NCBI GenBank assembly: GCA_015680685.1
Contig: MNCI01002956.1
Span: 223,844-287,843 of the forward strand
Length of the DNA: 64,000 nucleotides
Direction of reading: 5' to 3'
From: Gnetum montanum
Taxonomy: Eukaryota > Streptophyta > Gnetopsida > Gnetales > Gnetaceae
Shown: in pieces, positions 60,451-64,000 of the stretch
Layout of the letters: each line of letters opens with the position of its first letter
How positions within the stretch are numbered: position 1 is the stretch's first letter
Notes under the pieces: generated by a model
The model's database searches: none
What the model was told of the DNA's origin: nothing
The model's input: only the letters and a program-made list of their open reading frames with translations
Program-made: the position numbers and the translations under genes

Positions 60451-60524
60451 GTAGGTTAAGGCTAAATGATGGTTAAAACCCTAGAAACCCATTTATTTTA
60501 GCATAGTTGGACATTTTTGGTAAG

Positions 60525-60895
60525 TTTTGGTGCACCTAGGCCACCAAAATCATTATAGATACCAAAAATTGTAAATGAACTTTTCCAACTACACTAGCTT
60601 CACCCATCTATGTTGGCTTCATGGGAACTACCCTAGGCACTTGGGATCCACATTGAAATTGTTGGAGCAATGCTATCTTAGCTAGAATAATGAAACCCCA
60701 ACTACTCCAACGTTNAAAATGAGCTATGATGACTTATGAGGCATTTCAACCCCAAAGTTTAAGTATGTGAGATTGAAACTTATGGGCTATAAATCCAACA
60801 TCTTGTAATGAGAACTTAGCCTCAAGTATAGTGGTGAAGGGTACAATGCCAAAAGGTTGCAACATGCATTTCTTGGTGGTGTTTCACTTTGCAAA
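60525..60895 (-). repeat. LTR fragment related to 35,215-35,765
   Basis: Same block order as 35,215-35,765, ending GGTGGTGTTTCA (TGAAACACCACC on the minus strand, the T-type LTR start). A single N at 60,715 stands where the other copy has about 140 more bases. Confidence 0.6.
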
Positions 60896-63800
60896 CATAA
60901 ACTCCAAGTTAACTGAACCAAAATTTGAGTGTTTGTAGGAAACCCGACCCTTATAAATAGTAGGTTCTAACATTAATTACAAGTCAATTTATTGAGATTT
61001 AGAGCATCCTTTTTAGTTTTGCAAGATTTAGAGTGGTAGCATTTGCATCCACTATAATATCTATGTATTCCATGGTCATTCTAGTATCATTTGTAGTTCA
61101 TGAGCTCTATCCTGGCACCTATGACACTAGCAACACATGAAAGCATGTTGACAAAGTAGTAGTGTGACTTGATATAACATTATTATCATCAAGACTAAAA
61201 TGAGTGTCACAACATCACCTACTAAAGTCACCTACAAGATGGTACCCAAAAATGATCCTACTAAACCCTAGAATTAACTTCGGATCACTAATAGACTTCT
61301 CATTCATCTATCAACTTGTAAGGCATCAAAATCCATCATTTAAGCTTCATTTTCCTCATAAATTAAGGTTAATTTATTAGTTTAGATCTTCAATTCGTTT
61401 TTTCACCCATTTTATCCTAGCTTTCTCTTAGCCCTTCATAAGAGGGAAACTTTATTATTTTAACAAATAAACATATCTTTGTTTACTAGGAAGGGAAGCC
61501 CAAATCCTATCCCATGTATCAGTCTCTAATCTATTACTTGCTTTATGCTTCAAATTTGTTCTAAATATGTCTACATCATTTATATTTTATCAATATTTCT
61601 TAGATTTTATCAAATATATTATCAACTTCATCGTTCTTTATTAATTCCCCTTATCATTTCTAGATTATGGGTGGTAGGTTAAGTCAATATTTAATTGAAA
61701 ATTTATGCTCCTTCATATTTTTCTCGTTGATCTATCGAGGATTATATTGTTCCAAAGACCATTTATGATCATGGATCATATCTTAAAACATGTGGTTCAT
61801 GGAGGTGTCCTTGCAAATATATGAAAGAACATTTTTTTAGGAATAATTTTGACACTAAAAGGATAGCCTCTTAGCTTTCTAGTGTGTCACATTTTGCACT
61901 AATGTTAATAGGTCCTTTATGGTTCCTCTCTTTTCTCTCTATTAAGCCTCTTTTTGTCTCCTTCCAATCTCCTATGTTAGCATTAGTATAGGCCTTCAAT
62001 GAAAGTTAATGATTCTTATTTATTTTTAGTTGTTATTAACTTCCTATCCCTACGATCTCTACATTTTTATCATCTTATTATTATTTTCCTTTACATCCTA
62101 TGCATGTTTTTATTTAAATTTCTTTGCATCATATTACTACAATCTCTATATTCTTTACATTCTTTGTAGAAATTTTATCTTCTTGAATTTTTCTTTCTTT
62201 GCATTTAGTTCACTATTAAAAAATAAAAAAATTTAAATTTTTTTCTTTTGTATTTCTATATTTTTCCATTTTCTAGCATTTTCTTTTTCTAATTACAATA
62301 TTATCTCTACTTTAGCTATTTTTGATGACATCTTGTCATCTATTTTTATTAGCTTACCTATTTTCTAAGTATATTTAGGAGCATCATCTATTTAGCATTA
62401 TATCATAAACAAATCTTAGTTACAATATTGTCATTTGAGAACTCTTGTAACAAAGGATGGTATATTATTTTCAAATGACAAAATGTGCATGCAAGATGTC
62501 TTGTGCTATGAGGGAAATTGATGTTTTCCTTCCTCTTGATATCATGAAGGAAATAGCTAAATTTGAGGCTACACATAATCTCCTGTCATTTTTGCCTAAT
62601 TACTAAAATCATATCTTCCTTTCTTTAGAAGACATTAGATGTCTTGTTAGGAATTTAAATTTTTGCATTCAATCCCAACAACTAACTATTGCATCTATCA
62701 CATCTGTATCATTATCCACTATATCTAACCCATCTCATCAAACCTATCAACCTAAGAATCCTAATTCTAATTTCCAAAACTTAGCTTTTAATCCTAGAAC
62801 TATTCCGTCTACATTACCTTAACCAAATGTTCCTAAATTTTCTACTTCTAATACCCAATCTCATTCATTAGTTTAATCCCTATGCAATGTTTGATATACC
62901 ACATTATCTCATATCCTTCATACATGACATCAATTCTTATTTTTTATCTATTCAAGATCAAATCAATAGGATTGTAACATTATAACATCTCTCTTCATGC
63001 TAGCTTCACCAATCTCCACATCCTAGACTAGTATTATATCAGCTTTTTTTTTCTAGATAAGAAAGATAAACCAAATTCGAAGAAGCTCTTTATCATCAAC
63101 ATGCCTTCTCCTACAGCACCTTCATTTATTCATTAATATAATAATAATAAAGCTATATCTATTTTGGGTCCTCATCCATCAACACAACCATGAACCATCA
63201 TGAATCATCCCCATTCTATAAGCCACCTTCTTAACCAATATTAACTTCACTTCTACCTCTCCTATTTGTACCTATTCTATTCATAAGATCATCCCTTCCT
63301 CTGCTTCCTACATCCTAACTTCATGTTGTAGCAAAGAGTCAAATATATCTTTTGTCGCGAGATTGAAGCAAAGAAGTCTCATCAAGTTCTTGTCAAAGAA
63401 AACATAATCATAAGTGAAGTTGACATTCAAATAAGAAGAAGAAGGTAAATGTTTCGTATTCTTCAATTTTTACACAATTTACTAAAGCTTCTTTTGCAAT
63501 TTGTTTAATGGGAGATAAGCAAAACTCTCTTCAATAGCACTTCTACATTGACATAAAATCATCAAGCACTTAATCAGACTTTGAAGCATCTCTCTACTTC
63601 AGCTAATCCTACCCCTTAAATAACAACCATCTTAGTAATTTATCATGGGCTTCATCATCTTATAGTTTCTTCAATTACTTCCTAGGAAGCCACTTCCCTT
63701 CTCAAGGATCAAGAAAGTACTATCATTTCTAATCCTAAAATCAACATCTCTTCACTCACATCTATTGGTGATCAACCATCTATCTTTGTATCATCATCAA

Positions 63801-64000
63801 TACATTAAAAACCTTTTTTCATAAACATTCTTTCTCATTAGCAAACAACATAAACTATTTAGTGACCAATGTATTTGCATTCTCCTTGTTTAATAAATTT
63901 TCCATCATAAATCCCTATTGCCAAATCATTATTAGTAAACTATTGCTTAATCTTATATAGCTATGTATGTAATTGGTTTAGCTCCATATAATCCTTCTCC
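60896..64000. other. Very AT-rich, decayed DNA; possible gag trace
   Basis: No gene can be supported. On the plus strand 62,465-62,830 reads, with one stop, MTKCACKMSCAMREIDVF, LEDIRCLVRNLNF and an Asn/Pro/Gln-rich stretch, which has the feel of a retroelement gag, but no domain is certain. The frame 62,030-62,236 is Phe/Tyr-rich low complexity. Confidence 0.25.

Noticed and set aside
62030-62236. Membrane-protein-like frame rich in Phe/Tyr
   Set aside because: AT-driven low complexity without a second piece or family match.

Overview
The window is transposon-packed nuclear DNA of a plant, most likely a seed plant with a large, repeat-rich genome; the species cannot be told from the sequence. 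The evidence is Ty3/gypsy elements of the plant Tat lineage with two RNase H domains, a Ty1/copia element with a UBN2-type gag, plant-type GT-AG introns, and no bacterial-style or single-copy host gene. Nearly all coding sequence is broken by stops, many of them TAG or TAA where a related copy in the window has Gln.

Layout. (1) 1-14,740: two copies of one gag-protease element, A (+, 1-5,245) and B (-, 14,740-8,833), form a very long inverted repeat. Its loop (5,246-8,832) holds the decayed RNase H and integrase of a third gypsy element, C. (2) 14,771-31,198: Tat-type element T1 (+): gag, protease, a multi-exon gene on the OPPOSITE strand (23,794-19,389), then RT, RNase H, a second RNase H, integrase, polypurine tract and 3' LTR. 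Its 5' LTR is missing. (3) 31,200-35,968: an LTR fragment of the A/B family, non-genic DNA, a minisatellite and another LTR fragment. (4) 35,969-55,647: copia-type element K with two 1,069-bp LTRs, a gag and an extra ORF, but no recognisable polymerase. K is split at 40,771-54,079 by T2, a complete insertion with two LTRs and a 5-bp target duplication. T2 is a relative of T1 on the minus strand. (5) 55,648-64,000: a pair of ~0.95-kb direct repeats, an LTR fragment, simple repeats and very decayed AT-rich DNA.

The main discovery candidate is the antisense gene (called AG here) carried by both T1 and T2, at the same place after the protease. In both it reads against gag-pol, and it has GT-AG introns at matching positions and phases. 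One central exon is 1,042 bp in T1 and 1,041 bp in T2. The N-terminal third resembles the FCP1/NIF (HAD-fold) phosphatase domain, with the catalytic aspartates missing in T1. The middle looks like a plant-transposon-protein domain, and the C-terminal part is charged and helical. Antisense orientation would keep the introns from being spliced out of the element's own genomic RNA. Short repeats flank AG, and LTRs, leader and introns carry family-specific GCGTA/TAGCGTAGC words, which suggests an organised dual-transcript retroelement. The copies here are damaged, so this is the record of a family that was once active.
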